Shown here: in pieces, positions 46,537 through 54,693 of the stretch
How positions within the stretch are numbered: the first letter of the stretch is position 1
Layout of the letters: each line of letters begins with the position of its first letter
From: CAVONV01 sp963697355
GTDB taxonomy: Bacteria > Acidobacteriota > Vicinamibacteria > Marinacidobacterales > DATDRI01
Direction of reading: 5' to 3'
DNA length: 64,000 bases
Assembly: GCA_963697355.1 (NCBI GenBank)
Contig: CAVONV010000022.1
Coordinates: 62,001 to 126,000 of the forward strand
Position numbers and translations under genes: made by a program
The notes under the pieces: generated by a model
Database searches by the model: none
What the model was told of the DNA's origin: nothing
What the model saw: only the letters and a program-made list of their open reading frames with translations

Positions 46537-47223
46537 CTAGATCAGCGTGTCTAGATTGACGTAGGAGACCCGAAACTGAGGTATTTTCGTCTGGAGTCGA
46601 GACATCAGAACGGAGGTCTCTTCCGGGTTCTCGAGAGATACCGTGCAGCGGAACTGGACTTCGCCGTCTTCTAGGTCGAAGCGCTGGACGGTGAGCACTC
46701 TCGTCAGACTCTCGAGTATGGCAACGACGCCGGCGCCCTCTTCTTTGAAGAAGGGCTTTGCGTCACCTGTAACAGTGAGGAGCAAATTGTGGCGCCGGGC
46801 TCGTTTGCCGAGAAAATGACGTCCCAAGATGAAAGCGGAGATGATGAATACCGCGACGAAGGTCAGCAGGCGATGCTCGGCTCCCAAGGCCAGACCAACT
46901 CCGATACAAAAGAACAGATACACGAGCTCCTCGGCAGTTTTTATGGCGGCGCGAAACCTCACGATGGACAGTGCCCCCACGAGCCCGAGCGACAGTGCGA
47001 GAGAGGACTTCACGACAAAAATAATCGCCACGGTGGTCAGCGTCAACATGGGGAACACACCCGCAAACTGCTCTCGATTGGAAACCGATGAGCTGCAACG
47101 TTTGTAGAGCTCTCGAATGTATATCGCCAGTATTCCGCCGATGACCATATTCACGGCACAGTTCCACACCATGCGGATTTCAGGGCTCAAACTGTTAATC
47201 CAACTCATATAACTGGTCAGCAC
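46537..47223 (-). CDS. DUF4956 membrane protein
   Basis: A 228-residue paralogue of the membrane part of the previous protein: NMVIGGILAIYIRELYKRCS, MLTLTTVAIIFVVKSSLALS, GALSIVRFRAAIKTAEELVY and a C-terminal FRVSYVNLDTLI. Four membrane helices are predicted by eye. It lacks the lipoprotein domain. The VTC-domain gene lies 41 bases upstream on the same strand, so the two form a unit. The pair VTC-DUF4956 is widespread, but its exact product is not settled. I infer a membrane partner of the polymerase. Confidence 0.85.
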   Translation of the reverse strand: MLTSYMSWINSLSPEIRMVWNCAVNMVIGGILAIYIRELYKRCSSSVSNREQFAGVFPMLTLTTVAIIFVVKSSLALSLGLVGALSIVRFRAAIKTAEELVYLFFCIGVGLALGAEHRLLTFVAVFIISAFILGRHFLGKRARRHNLLLTVTGDAKPFFKEEGAGVVAILESLTRVLTVQRFDLEDGEVQFRCTVSLENPEETSVLMSRLQTKIPQFRVSYVNLDTLI

Positions 47224-47264
47224 GGTTTCTCTCTTCCTCGGTTAATCAGGTTCCAGGCCATGTG

Positions 47265-48023
47265 TTATTCGTAAGCGTCTCGATGATGGCCGGGGACGAG
47301 TCCCAGCAGCCGACAACCCATGACGTACTTGGACGATTTCGTGAGTACCGGGCGAAGAGGTGCCAGCACATAGGGAAGATCCGTTTCAGCACCGACAGGA
47401 GCTTTGCCTTCGATAACCACTAGATCCGGAAGGGGCACACCGAAGCTCGTTCTCACTCGTTTCGCTCCGGTTTGGTCGTAGCACCGAATATCGTAGTCCA
47501 AGGTGATTCGGATGGGGGTCTCGTGAGAGGCGAAGTGCTCCCTTTTGTAGCAAGTCATCAAAATGGGCTCGGATCGAGCCATGAGCAGTGCGGTCTCATT
47601 GGATGGCAGAACGCGACTAAGGTTGCGCTGGATCTCTCGAAATCCCAGGGGTCGGAGTGCCACGGACGACTCGATAGCTAGCCTTCGTTTCTCGAGGATG
47701 TTGCCGAGACGTCGCTTGACCTCGTAGAAGAACTTCGTGTCATGGTCGTCGTACCATCGGAGGCGGAGTTTTCCCCTCCTCTCTACTCCGTTGATATTCT
47801 CGTGACAGGCGCTGAGGGCGTGATCATCGAAGTAGATACTGCTGACATCAGTCGACATCTTATCGAAGACGATGCGTTGGCAATTGACCTCGAGAATGCT
47901 GCGGAGCTTTTGGAGGTCGGCGAGGGGTAGGGCATATTTGATCTCACGACGTTGACTCGCCGAGGCGGTCTCGAGGCCCGGGTGGTCCTGCATGCTGAAC
48001 AAGGATGTCGTGGTCGACGTATT
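47265..48023 (-). CDS. VTC-domain polyphosphate polymerase-like protein
   Basis: The protein has the VTC tunnel-enzyme order: REIKYALPLADLQKLRSIL, VSSIYFDDHALSACHENING, ERRGKLRLRWYDD, FFYEVKRRLGNILEKRRLAI, MTCYKREHFAS, IRITLDYDIRCYD and VVIEGKAPVGAETDLP ending near SSKYVMG. Basic residues (R/K in KLRLRWY, EVKRR, YKRE) and acidic metal ligands expected from yeast Vtc4 are present. Members polymerise phosphate from ATP in yeast; bacterial versions are less studied. The start is uncertain: GTG 48023 with weak GGTG, or ATG 47993. DUF4956 follows directly. Confidence 0.8.
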   Translation of the reverse strand, partial: NTSTTTSLFSMQDHPGLETASASQRREIKYALPLADLQKLRSILEVNCQRIVFDKMSTDVSSIYFDDHALSACHENINGVERRGKLRLRWYDDHDTKFFYEVKRRLGNILEKRRLAIESSVALRPLGFREIQRNLSRVLPSNETALLMARSEPILMTCYKREHFASHETPIRITLDYDIRCYDQTGAKRVRTSFGVPLPDLVVIEGKAPVGAETDLPYVLAPLRPVLTKSSKYVMGCRLLGLVPGHHRDAYE

Positions 48024-48186
48024 CACAGAATCACCATAGGAAGCGCGATCAGTTCCGTTGGAGACACTGTGCACTAGAGAAGCTCCCGAACGCAAACTCG
48101 AAGCGTGAATATGTGCTCTTTCTCGAACGGAGACTCGCTGTAACGCGCATCAGAAGTCGAGAAACAAACGAGTTGGGGCTTTCAGG

Positions 48187-48372
48187 TTAGAACAGTGTGT
48201 AGATGAATGGTGCTGCAGCGCTACCGCTGAGCAACACCAAGAGCCCGAGACCGAGAATGGCCAGCAGGATGGGGATGAGCCACCATTTCTTGTTGTATTT
48301 GAGGAACTCCCAAAACTCCGCAACGAGGCCGAGGTCTTTTTCCTTTGACAGTGCTTCGAAATCGTTTGCCAT
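48187..48372 (-). CDS. DUF5989-family small membrane protein
   Basis: A 61-residue protein: a short helix with LGLVAEFWEFLKYNKKWWLI, then one membrane helix (PILLAILGLGLLVLLSG) and the family end SAAAPFIYTLF. DUF5989 genes normally sit directly beside an SxtJ-family membrane protein and a carbamoyltransferase. Here those two are at 54.2-56.5 kb on the same strand, about 6 kb away, with unrelated genes between. The start is preceded by a copy of the palindromic repeat (48383-48477). Confidence 0.8.
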   Translation of the reverse strand: MANDFEALSKEKDLGLVAEFWEFLKYNKKWWLIPILLAILGLGLLVLLSGSAAAPFIYTLF

Positions 48373-48382
48373 GTTTCAACCA

Positions 48383-48477
48383 CTTCCAACTAACTTGCCG
48401 CGGGCAGGGGCAAGGGCACGGGGCATCCGCACGAAGTTAGTCTCTGATGCGGCGGACGTCCTGACCGTGCGGATGCT
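48383..48477 (+). repeat. Palindromic dispersed repeat, copy B
   Basis: This has the same left start (CTTCCAACTAACTTGCC) and the same core GCATCCGCAC to GTGCGGATGC as copy A, with a shorter G-rich arm. It lies just upstream of the DUF5989 start. Confidence 0.7.
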
Positions 48478-48600
48478 ATTCAATATCAGAGAGGGCAAAT
48501 CTTACCACGAGCGCATTATTGGGGACAGTCCCCACTGGAAAGTCCTTGTTTTCAAGTAATTAAGTGGGGACAGTCTTGAAATGAATGAATTGGCTTTTCT

Positions 48601-48962
48601 TCAGTATTCTTGCGGGTCGGCTTGCCGGGCGAATTCTGAAGCATCGTCCGTCTTGAGCAAGACTTTGTCGAGGATGCGGCTCTCCGCACCGATGAGGAAT
48701 CGTGTGGCATCGTGCAGCCAGCCCTCGGGTTTGTTGAAGGGGCAGACACGGATGCAGTTGGCGCAATCCAAGCCGGTTTGAGCCCAGACAAGTTTGGTTT
48801 GCCTTTCGGTAGCCTGCGGACAAGGAATCCGCCGTAGTCGCGAGGCGAGGCTAAAAGCTCCCACTCACCGACTTTTCCCATTACCGTTGCCGCGGGCAAA
48901 GCCAGTGCCGTCCATCCGAGCCGTTGCAAGAATCGTCTTCGGTTGAGCCTTCCTTCAGTCAT
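48601..48962 (-). pseudogene. Remnant of a TAT-exported reductive dehalogenase-like protein
   Basis: The N-terminal piece (from 48962) has a twin-arginine signal, NRRRFLQRLGWTALALPAAT, then GEWELLASPRDYGGFLVRRL. The C-terminal piece in another frame (to 48601) has TGLDCANCIRVCPFNKPEGW and LHDATRFLIGAESRILDKVL. That is the second ferredoxin-type motif and tail of RdhA-like proteins. The whole B12-binding middle is missing and the join near 48800 is out of frame. The family identification is from the tail motif and is fairly good. Confidence 0.6.
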
Positions 48963-49055
48963 GGCGCATCCTGACCTTTCTCAATCTCTGCAATTGTATT
49001 GTCTACAGTATAGAATTCCGTTTTTCCAGTGTGGTTGGAATCGAGGACAGAAAAA

Positions 49056-51068
49056 ATGAAAAAGGGACGACTTTCCTCAAACATCATACGAGTTCTTGGC
49101 CTCCTTTGGCTCGCCTGCCCATCGGCCGCGGTTGCTCAGGAAAAGCGAGCCATGACCGTAGATGACATGCTCGACCTCGTGAGAATCGGGGATGTCGCGA
49201 TGGCACCCGACGGCTCCAAGGTGTTCTACTCGGAGCGCAGGTTGAACTGGGAGACGAACAAATACGAAAAAACGTTCTTCATGGCCTCCTCCGACGGGGG
49301 AGTGGCGACACCTTTTGTCCGCAAGGACGGAGGGGAACGCTTCCGCATATCACCCGACGGTCGATACCTTTCCCTTTTGCGTAAAGTTGATGAGAGGCCT
49401 CAAATCTTCCTCATGCCTTTGAACGGCGGTGAGCCATGGCAGTGGACGAAGCATCTCGGAGAGATCACGGACTACAAGTGGTCGGGCGATGGCAAGAGTG
49501 TCGTCTTTGTGGCTAACGAGGCCATGAGCGAGGAGGCGGAAAAAGAGCTCAAGCTAGGATTCGATCCCATCTACGTCAACGAGGGCCCGAGCGGAAAGAA
49601 CCATGGTCGATGGACTCATCTGTGGCGCATCGACCTCGAATCGAAAGAGGAAGAGCAGGTCACCAAAGAAGAGATGTTGATCGACGGTTTCGACCTGTCC
49701 CCCGACGGCGCCCGCGTCGTTCTCACGGCCCGAAGAGACAATCGTGGTAATTTCCCGTTCCTGTCGGAGCTCTATGTCGTTCGAGCAGATGGCTCAGATC
49801 TCAAACGATTGACCGATAATCGAGCTCTCGAGCGTGACCCGGTTTGGTCTCCGGATGGGAAAACCTTCGTCTTTCATGCCTCGGACGACAAAACGTTCGA
49901 TCTGAGAAACGGCTACCTATGGATTACGAATCCCGACACCGCCGAGCTCAGGAAGCTGGAAGGACAGCACACCGGAGAGATCGATCATCTCGTGTGGACG
50001 CCGGACGGAAAGAGCCTGCTCTTCAACGAGGTGCACGGAACGAATACGAATCTCTATCGGATGAATGTCGAGTCCGGCCGAATGGAAGCTCTCACTCAAA
50101 GAACCGGGACTTTTCGGGTCGCAAGCTATTCCCAGGATCGGACTAAGGTTGCTTATACCTTCAATGATTTTGATACGCCGACGGATCTATTCGCTGCCGA
50201 TCTAGACGGTGAAAACTCCGTCCGGCTCACTCATGCCAATCCCTGGATAGAGGAAGACATACTTCTGCCCAAGAGCCAAGTCGTTCGTTGGGACAGTCAC
50301 GACGGTATATCCATTGAAGGTATCTTCATGCTTCCCAACGACTATCGGCAAGGGATCCGAATACCGCTGATGCTGCAAATTCACGGCGGCCCCAGTGGTT
50401 ACTGGGCCAACGCCTTCGAGCCGGAGCTTATCGTTTACACGGGCCTTGGCTACGCCGTACTCGGCCCCAACGTACGGGGCTCGAGCGGCTACGGAGACGA
50501 TATCCTTCGGGGCTTGATGGGAGACATTGGTGGCGGCGAGTACCACGACTTGATGACCGGCGTCGATTACGTCATCGAATCGGGCTACGCCGACCCGGAG
50601 AAAATGGGTGTTGCCGGTTGGAGTTGGGGTGGTGTGTCCGCGGGCTGGGTCATCACTCAGACCAACCGCTTCAAGGCGGCTTCGGTCGGTGCCGGAGTCA
50701 GCAATTGGATCGCCGAAAGCGGTCCCGGTTTCAACTGGGATATTTCCAACTGGTACGCGGGCGGCAAGCACTGGACCCAACGGGACGAGTGGCGCAAGCG
50801 CTCCGCCGTCAACTACGTTGAGAACGTCGAGACACCGACATTGTTCTTGCACGGAGACAAAGACCAGACGAGCAGCACCAATCAGAGCATGGTCTACTTC
50901 GACGCCCTCCAAGAGCGCGGCGTTCCCACTCGTTTCATCAAGTTCCCGCGGCAGGCTCATGGTATCCGCGAACCGAGGCTCCTGAGGGTCAGAATGGCGG
51001 AAGAGATCGCTTGGATGCAGAAGTACATTCTGGGTGAGGCATGGAGTTTGGGGGAGCGGGAGAAGTAG
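49056..51068 (+). CDS. S9 family peptidase (dipeptidyl-peptidase/acylaminoacyl-peptidase type)
   Basis: The start at 49056 gives a signal peptide (about residues 1-27), so the enzyme is exported. An N-terminal propeller follows (FRISPDGRYLSLL, VWSPDGKTFVFHASDD, LVWTPDGKSLLFNEV). The C-terminal alpha/beta hydrolase has IHGGPSGYWA, GPNVRGSSGYGDDILRGLMG, the elbow GWSWGG with Ser523, and Asp603 (HGDKDQTS) and His635 (RQAHGIREP). The 670-residue length is normal for S9C. It removes peptides or acylated residues from the N-termini of oligopeptides in the periplasm. The gene is intact. Confidence 0.9.
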   Translation: MKKGRLSSNIIRVLGLLWLACPSAAVAQEKRAMTVDDMLDLVRIGDVAMAPDGSKVFYSERRLNWETNKYEKTFFMASSDGGVATPFVRKDGGERFRISPDGRYLSLLRKVDERPQIFLMPLNGGEPWQWTKHLGEITDYKWSGDGKSVVFVANEAMSEEAEKELKLGFDPIYVNEGPSGKNHGRWTHLWRIDLESKEEEQVTKEEMLIDGFDLSPDGARVVLTARRDNRGNFPFLSELYVVRADGSDLKRLTDNRALERDPVWSPDGKTFVFHASDDKTFDLRNGYLWITNPDTAELRKLEGQHTGEIDHLVWTPDGKSLLFNEVHGTNTNLYRMNVESGRMEALTQRTGTFRVASYSQDRTKVAYTFNDFDTPTDLFAADLDGENSVRLTHANPWIEEDILLPKSQVVRWDSHDGISIEGIFMLPNDYRQGIRIPLMLQIHGGPSGYWANAFEPELIVYTGLGYAVLGPNVRGSSGYGDDILRGLMGDIGGGEYHDLMTGVDYVIESGYADPEKMGVAGWSWGGVSAGWVITQTNRFKAASVGAGVSNWIAESGPGFNWDISNWYAGGKHWTQRDEWRKRSAVNYVENVETPTLFLHGDKDQTSSTNQSMVYFDALQERGVPTRFIKFPRQAHGIREPRLLRVRMAEEIAWMQKYILGEAWSLGEREK

Positions 51069-51211
51069 ATTGCTCGCTGCTACGCTGCTTGTATAGGCAT
51101 CCGAAGTATTGAGATCCTCGATGAGCGTCCCGTGATGGGGTCATAGCCGGATTTCTCCGAACATTGTGATGCCGAATGGACGGACGTTGGCGACTGGACT
51201 ACCATAGAGAT

Positions 51212-51538
51212 ATGGATACGATGGGAAGATTGCCACCGACGACTGTATCCCTACTCGAAGACGATACGAATCCGTACTTCCTCTGGTGGGTGGATGCCAC
51301 CGTTGGTGATTTCAAAGCGCACTTGGCTTCACCGGATTTAGAGGTGCGGGCGTATTGGCTTGGTGCGCTTCTCAGAGAGGCCAACACGCGGGACGTGTGG
51401 CTTTTCACAACCGAGAACGATATTCGATCGATGTGGAGCCGGCTTGCCCGTCACCTGGGGCGCTCCCGAAGGATGTGGTCATGGCTACTTGGGCTCCCGC
51501 AGCCTAGTTGGCCCCCCACGGAAGCCGAACGTGCCTAA
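51212..51538 (+). CDS. Small partner (antitoxin-like) of the AbiEii-type toxin
   Basis: A short protein: TVSLLEDDTNPYFLWWVDAT, FKAHLASPDLEVRAYWLGAL, LREANTRDVWLFT and a basic end. Its stop overlaps the start of the nucleotidyltransferase gene by eight bases. That overlap and position are usual for an antitoxin of a two-gene toxin locus. The sequence is not a classic AbiEi with winged HTH and I cannot name the family. The start is uncertain between 51176, 51212 and 51221. Confidence 0.6.
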   Translation: MDTMGRLPPTTVSLLEDDTNPYFLWWVDATVGDFKAHLASPDLEVRAYWLGALLREANTRDVWLFTTENDIRSMWSRLARHLGRSRRMWSWLLGLPQPSWPPTEAERA

Positions 51539-52184
51539 CACATTCGATCGGCGCGTTGTCCCTACCTGGGTGCTCGAGTTCATCCGCCTGTGTCAACAGC
51601 GAGTGCCGTGCCACCTCGGAGGCGGCGCCGCGCTGTCAGGAGCTTATCTTGCCCATCGAGTGACCGGCGATGTTGATCTTTTTTCCCACGACGCTGAAGA
51701 GATGCGCCTTTTGGTCCGTGTGCTTCCGGACGTCGCTGGTGAAGCAAAGGTTGCCGTGACCGTGCTTCGTGACGCCGGTTCCCTCGTGAGGGCGAGGATG
51801 GAATCACCTGAAGGCACTTTCGAGATTGATATCGTGCACGAACCGATCTCCGATATCGAGCCGCCGTCGGAGCCGATCGAAGGAGTCGTCGTCGAGTCAC
51901 TTGTCGATCTTCGCGCGGGCAAACTGACGTGTATCCTCTCGCGTTCGGAGCCTCGTGATCTTACAGACCTGTTTTTTCTCGACCAAGCCGGCTATCCGCC
52001 GGAGCGAGACGTTGAAATGGCGATTCGAAAAGACGTGGGAATCGATCCCGGCGTCTTGGCATGGCTTCTGTCCGATTTTCCGACAGAGCCACTCCCAAGA
52101 TTGTTACGCCCGTTGACACCAGCAAAACTCCTTGCGTTCCGAGATGAGTTGGCGGAACGACTCCGGCGTCGTGCGATGCCCTAG
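51531..52184 (+). CDS. AbiEii/AbiGii-type nucleotidyltransferase toxin
   Basis: The gene begins at a GTG with GGAAG six bases upstream and codes for 217 residues. CHLGGGAALSGAYLAHRVTG and then GDVDLFSHDAEE form the nucleotidyltransferase signature (GGxALxxxxxxHRxTxDxDLF). The later EGTFEIDIVHEPI provides the third acidic residue. VESLVDLRAGKLTCILSR, EPRDLTDLFFLDQAG and LLSDFPTEPLP follow the AbiEii plan. Such toxins transfer nucleotides, for example to tRNA, and cause abortive infection or growth arrest. It looks intact. A C-terminal remnant of a similar protein is at 11.4 kb. Confidence 0.8.
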   Translation: MPNTFDRRVVPTWVLEFIRLCQQRVPCHLGGGAALSGAYLAHRVTGDVDLFSHDAEEMRLLVRVLPDVAGEAKVAVTVLRDAGSLVRARMESPEGTFEIDIVHEPISDIEPPSEPIEGVVVESLVDLRAGKLTCILSRSEPRDLTDLFFLDQAGYPPERDVEMAIRKDVGIDPGVLAWLLSDFPTEPLPRLLRPLTPAKLLAFRDELAERLRRRAMP

Positions 52185-52273
52185 TGCCGCTGCAGCTACA
52201 CGGCTGTCGGGATTCCAACGCGATTCTTTGACAGACTCTGGCCTGCACGACAGTATGGTTGAAGGAGGAATCG

Positions 52274-53510
52274 ATGCGCCAGCATGTTTCATTTGTAAGT
52301 GTCGCCGCCTTTTTTGTCTTTGGTCTAGCCAGCGTTCTCGCTGCCGAAGATTGGCCCCAGTGGCGGGGAAAGAATAGAGATGGCGTCTCAGTCGAGACCG
52401 GGTTCCTGAAATCATGGCCGGAAGGCGGGCCCCCTCTACTATGGAAGGTCGATGGGATAGGAAGCGGGTTTTCATCGGTCGCGGTCGCCAAAGGCCGCAT
52501 CTACACGATGGGGGCCGTGGGCGGCAAGGAGTACATCTTCGCCCTCGACGAGTCGACTGGAAATCGAGATCTGGGGAGCTCCTAACGGTGGGTTGTATCG
52601 GAACAATCGTGGCGACGGGCCGCGAGGCACACCCACCGTGGACGGCGATCGACTTTATGCTCTAGGTGGACGGGGAGACTTCTCTTGCCGCGAGGCCGAG
52701 ACGGGCCGGGTCATTTGGGCCGTCAACCTCCTGGAGGAGTTCAAAGCGAAAAACATCAAATGGGGTATCAGCGAGTCGCCCCTCATTGTCGGAGACAAAG
52801 TTCTGGTGAACGCGGGTGGGCGTGATGCTTCCATTGTGGCTTTCGACAAGAACGACGGGTCGGTTTTGTGGAAGAGCCAAAGTGACGAGGCGGGGTATTC
52901 ATCGGCGGTTTATACGGAGATCGGTGGCATTCCGCAGGCCATCTTCTTGACTGGGGAACGAGCGCTGGGATTGGACGTCCGAAACGGCAAGCTTTTATGG
53001 TCATACGACAGGGTTTCCAACCGGACCGCCAACGTCGCCACGCCGGTCCTGCGCGAGCCCTATGTCTTTGTTTCCTCGGCGTATCAGACTGGCGGGGCGT
53101 TATTGGAGTTGCAGCCTGCAAACGGTGGGATTGGTGCGCGTGAAGTCTACTTCCAAAACAAAATGCGTAACCATCATATGAGCTCGATCCTGGTCGGCGA
53201 TATTCTCTACGGGTTTTCGGACGCTATCTTGACGGCCATACGGTTCACCGATGGCGAGATCGTTTGGAAGGACCGTAGTGTCGGCAAAGGCTCGCTGGTC
53301 TATGCCGATGGTCATTTCGTGGCGCTGAGCGAAAAAGGAGTCGTCGGTCTCGTTGAGGCCACGCCGGAAGGATACCGGGAGAAAGGGCGCTTTCGACTCC
53401 CCGATCGATCCGGCGAGAACACCTGGGCACATCCGGTCATCGCCAACGGTCATCTCTACGTCCGGGATCAGGGAGTTCTCCGCAAATACGATATCAGAAA
53501 TAGTAATTAG
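52274..53510 (+). CDS. Exported PQQ-like beta-propeller protein, one apparent frameshift
   Basis: AAGGAGG precedes the ATG at 52274. A signal peptide leads to EDWPQWRGKNRDGVSVETGF, the standard start of PQQ-binding-like propellers in Acidobacteria and Planctomycetes. Near 52560 the frame changes to EIWGAPNGGLYRNNRGDGPR and then GTPTVDGDRLYALGG. The following blades show W-x-x-N-L, SIVAFDKNDGSVLWKSQSDE, LDVRNGKLLWSYDR and TDGEIVWKDRSVGKGSLVYA. The fold is complete to 53510. It has no transmembrane anchor or dehydrogenase domain and probably acts as a periplasmic scaffold or binding protein. The single break looks like an indel. Confidence 0.8.
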
Positions 53511-53575
53511 CATCCGCACGTCCAAAACAGGCGGACGTCCACCGCATTAGAGACTAACTTCGTGCGGGTGGCGCC
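53509..53575 (-). repeat. Palindromic dispersed repeat, copy C (inverted)
   Basis: Read on the minus strand it gives CCCGCACGAAGTTAGTCTC, then ATGCGGTGGACGTC and GTGCGGATGC, matching the core of copies A and B. It overlaps the end of the propeller gene and is inverted relative to copy B. Confidence 0.65.
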
Positions 53576-53685
53576 TGCGGAAGCTAGTAGCCAGAGGCCA
53601 GAAGCCATTGACCAGTAACCGGTTAACAGTGACCAGTGAGAGCACACCCGGACGGCGAGGCAAGCAGCCTGGCCTACAAAAAAGC

Positions 53686-53916
53686 TCACAATGCTTTGTC
53701 GAAGTGTTTGGCAATAAGCATCTTGATCAGCGATTGTCGAGGTACCCCTAGACGCGAGGCTTCGCGATCCAGGCATTCGATCATCCAGATTGGAAAGTCG
53801 ACGTTGACCCGTTTCTGCTCATGGGCAGGACGTCTCGGCCTCGTCAGGTCGAGGTACTTCGAGACGTCCTCGCCGTCATCGAACTTCTTGTCGAAGTCCT
53901 TAGCTTGGGCTTTCAT
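53686..53916 (-). CDS. brnA: BrnA-like antitoxin (ribbon-helix-helix)
   Basis: A 76-residue protein starting at 53916. It has KAQAKDFDKKFDDGEDVSKY, then the CopG-type ribbon and helices KRVNVDFPIWMIECLDREAS and RLGVPRQSLIKMLIAKHFD. The FDxGEDxxKYxDxxxxxRP front is the BrnA signature that binds the toxin. It overlaps the end of the BrnT gene by 17 bases on the same strand. BrnA neutralises BrnT and represses the operon. Confidence 0.85.
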   Translation of the reverse strand: MKAQAKDFDKKFDDGEDVSKYLDLTRPRRPAHEQKRVNVDFPIWMIECLDREASRLGVPRQSLIKMLIAKHFDKAL

Positions 53917-54166
53917 AGAGTGCGATCTCCTCCTGACGTGATCGGCGCACCGAAATGATGCGAATGCTCTGCTCACGATACGTGATGACGCCAGACCAAT
54001 GCTTGTCTTCGATCCTCCCAATGACCAAAAACCGTGATCCGTCGGTTGTGCGGACGGGAACCTCTATCAAGTCCTCATCGGCCCAGAGCATCTGAGCTTC
54101 GACGAAATCGATCCCGTGTTTTCTCTTGTTCGAGCGGCTCTTAGGCGGACCAAACTCGAAACCCAT
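53900..54166 (-). CDS. brnT: BrnT-like ribonuclease toxin
   Basis: The start at 54166 gives 88 residues: FEFGPPKSRSNKRKHGIDFV (the FxxDxxKxxxNxxKHGIxF motif in a slightly changed form), AQMLWADEDLIEVPVRTTDG, RFLVIGRIEDKHWSGVITYR and IRIISVRRSRQEE. These match BrnT, a RelE-fold ribonuclease, including the conserved R-x-I-S-x-R-x-A-x-x-x-E end in modified form. The antitoxin gene follows with overlap, the normal brnTA order. A palindrome lies directly upstream. Confidence 0.85.
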   Translation of the reverse strand: MGFEFGPPKSRSNKRKHGIDFVEAQMLWADEDLIEVPVRTTDGSRFLVIGRIEDKHWSGVITYREQSIRIISVRRSRQEEIALYESPS

Positions 54167-54194
54167 TGTATATAAGTTGTACCTTAAGTATACA
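54167..54194. promoter_or_regulatory. Palindrome at the brnTA start (probable operator)
   Basis: An AT-rich inverted repeat TGTATA-...-TATACA spans the bases immediately before the BrnT ATG in otherwise GC-rich DNA. BrnA-type antitoxins bind such sites to autoregulate. No exact binding motif can be claimed. Confidence 0.45.
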
Positions 54195-54241
54195 TTTACC
54201 ACGATCGGCAGAGAATGAGAGGAACAAGGTTCGTTTCTTGT

Positions 54242-54679
54242 TCAGAACTGCTTGAAATAGTCTTCGTTGCTTCTGCGCTCTCTGGGAGAAACCCAATAAC
54301 TGGCTGCGGCCTTGTCAAATCCCCTCTGCAAGGGGTCTCTGCCGACCAATCGAAGAATCAGACCGACCGGTGTGATCACTCCGTAGAAGAGGAAGACCAT
54401 GATGACGTAGGAAAGGCACAATCCTATCGGGTAGGTGATGAACGTCAAGATCAAGAATGGGGTGCGATTGAGTGCGGGCGCGACCATTGAGAATAGGCCC
54501 AACACGAGCCCTGTTCCCAGCAACAGACCGGAAATGAGCGCCGTGGAGTCGCCGAAGTCGAATCCCAGTAGTCCCTTCTTCAAGTAGCCGAGCGTGGCAA
54601 TGGTGCCCAAGGCAACGACCGCGATATAGCCGAATTGCCGTAGCTGTTTGTTCGAAGGCTTGAGGTTGATCTCGAGCAT
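54242..54679 (-). CDS. SxtJ-family membrane protein
   Basis: A 145-residue protein with LKPSNKQLRQFGYIAVVALG, four hydrophobic segments (ALISGLLLGTGLVLGLFSMV, LTFITYPIGLCLSYVIMVFL), then PVGLILRLVGRDPLQRGFD and SYWVSPRE near the end. This is the SxtJ pattern (PSxxQLRxFG, RDPLxRxxD, SYW). It starts at an ATG with GGAG upstream; a TTG overlapping the carbamoyltransferase stop is an alternative. It normally works beside a carbamoyltransferase and DUF5989. Here the transferase is adjacent but DUF5989 is 6 kb away. Confidence 0.85.
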   Translation of the reverse strand: MLEINLKPSNKQLRQFGYIAVVALGTIATLGYLKKGLLGFDFGDSTALISGLLLGTGLVLGLFSMVAPALNRTPFLILTFITYPIGLCLSYVIMVFLFYGVITPVGLILRLVGRDPLQRGFDKAAASYWVSPRERRSNEDYFKQF

Positions 54680-54693
54680 TTCTCCAGTTGTCC

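Noticed and set aside
44416..53575. CRISPR-like spaced repeats
   Set aside because: The three copies are kilobases apart, one is inverted, and there are no cas genes.
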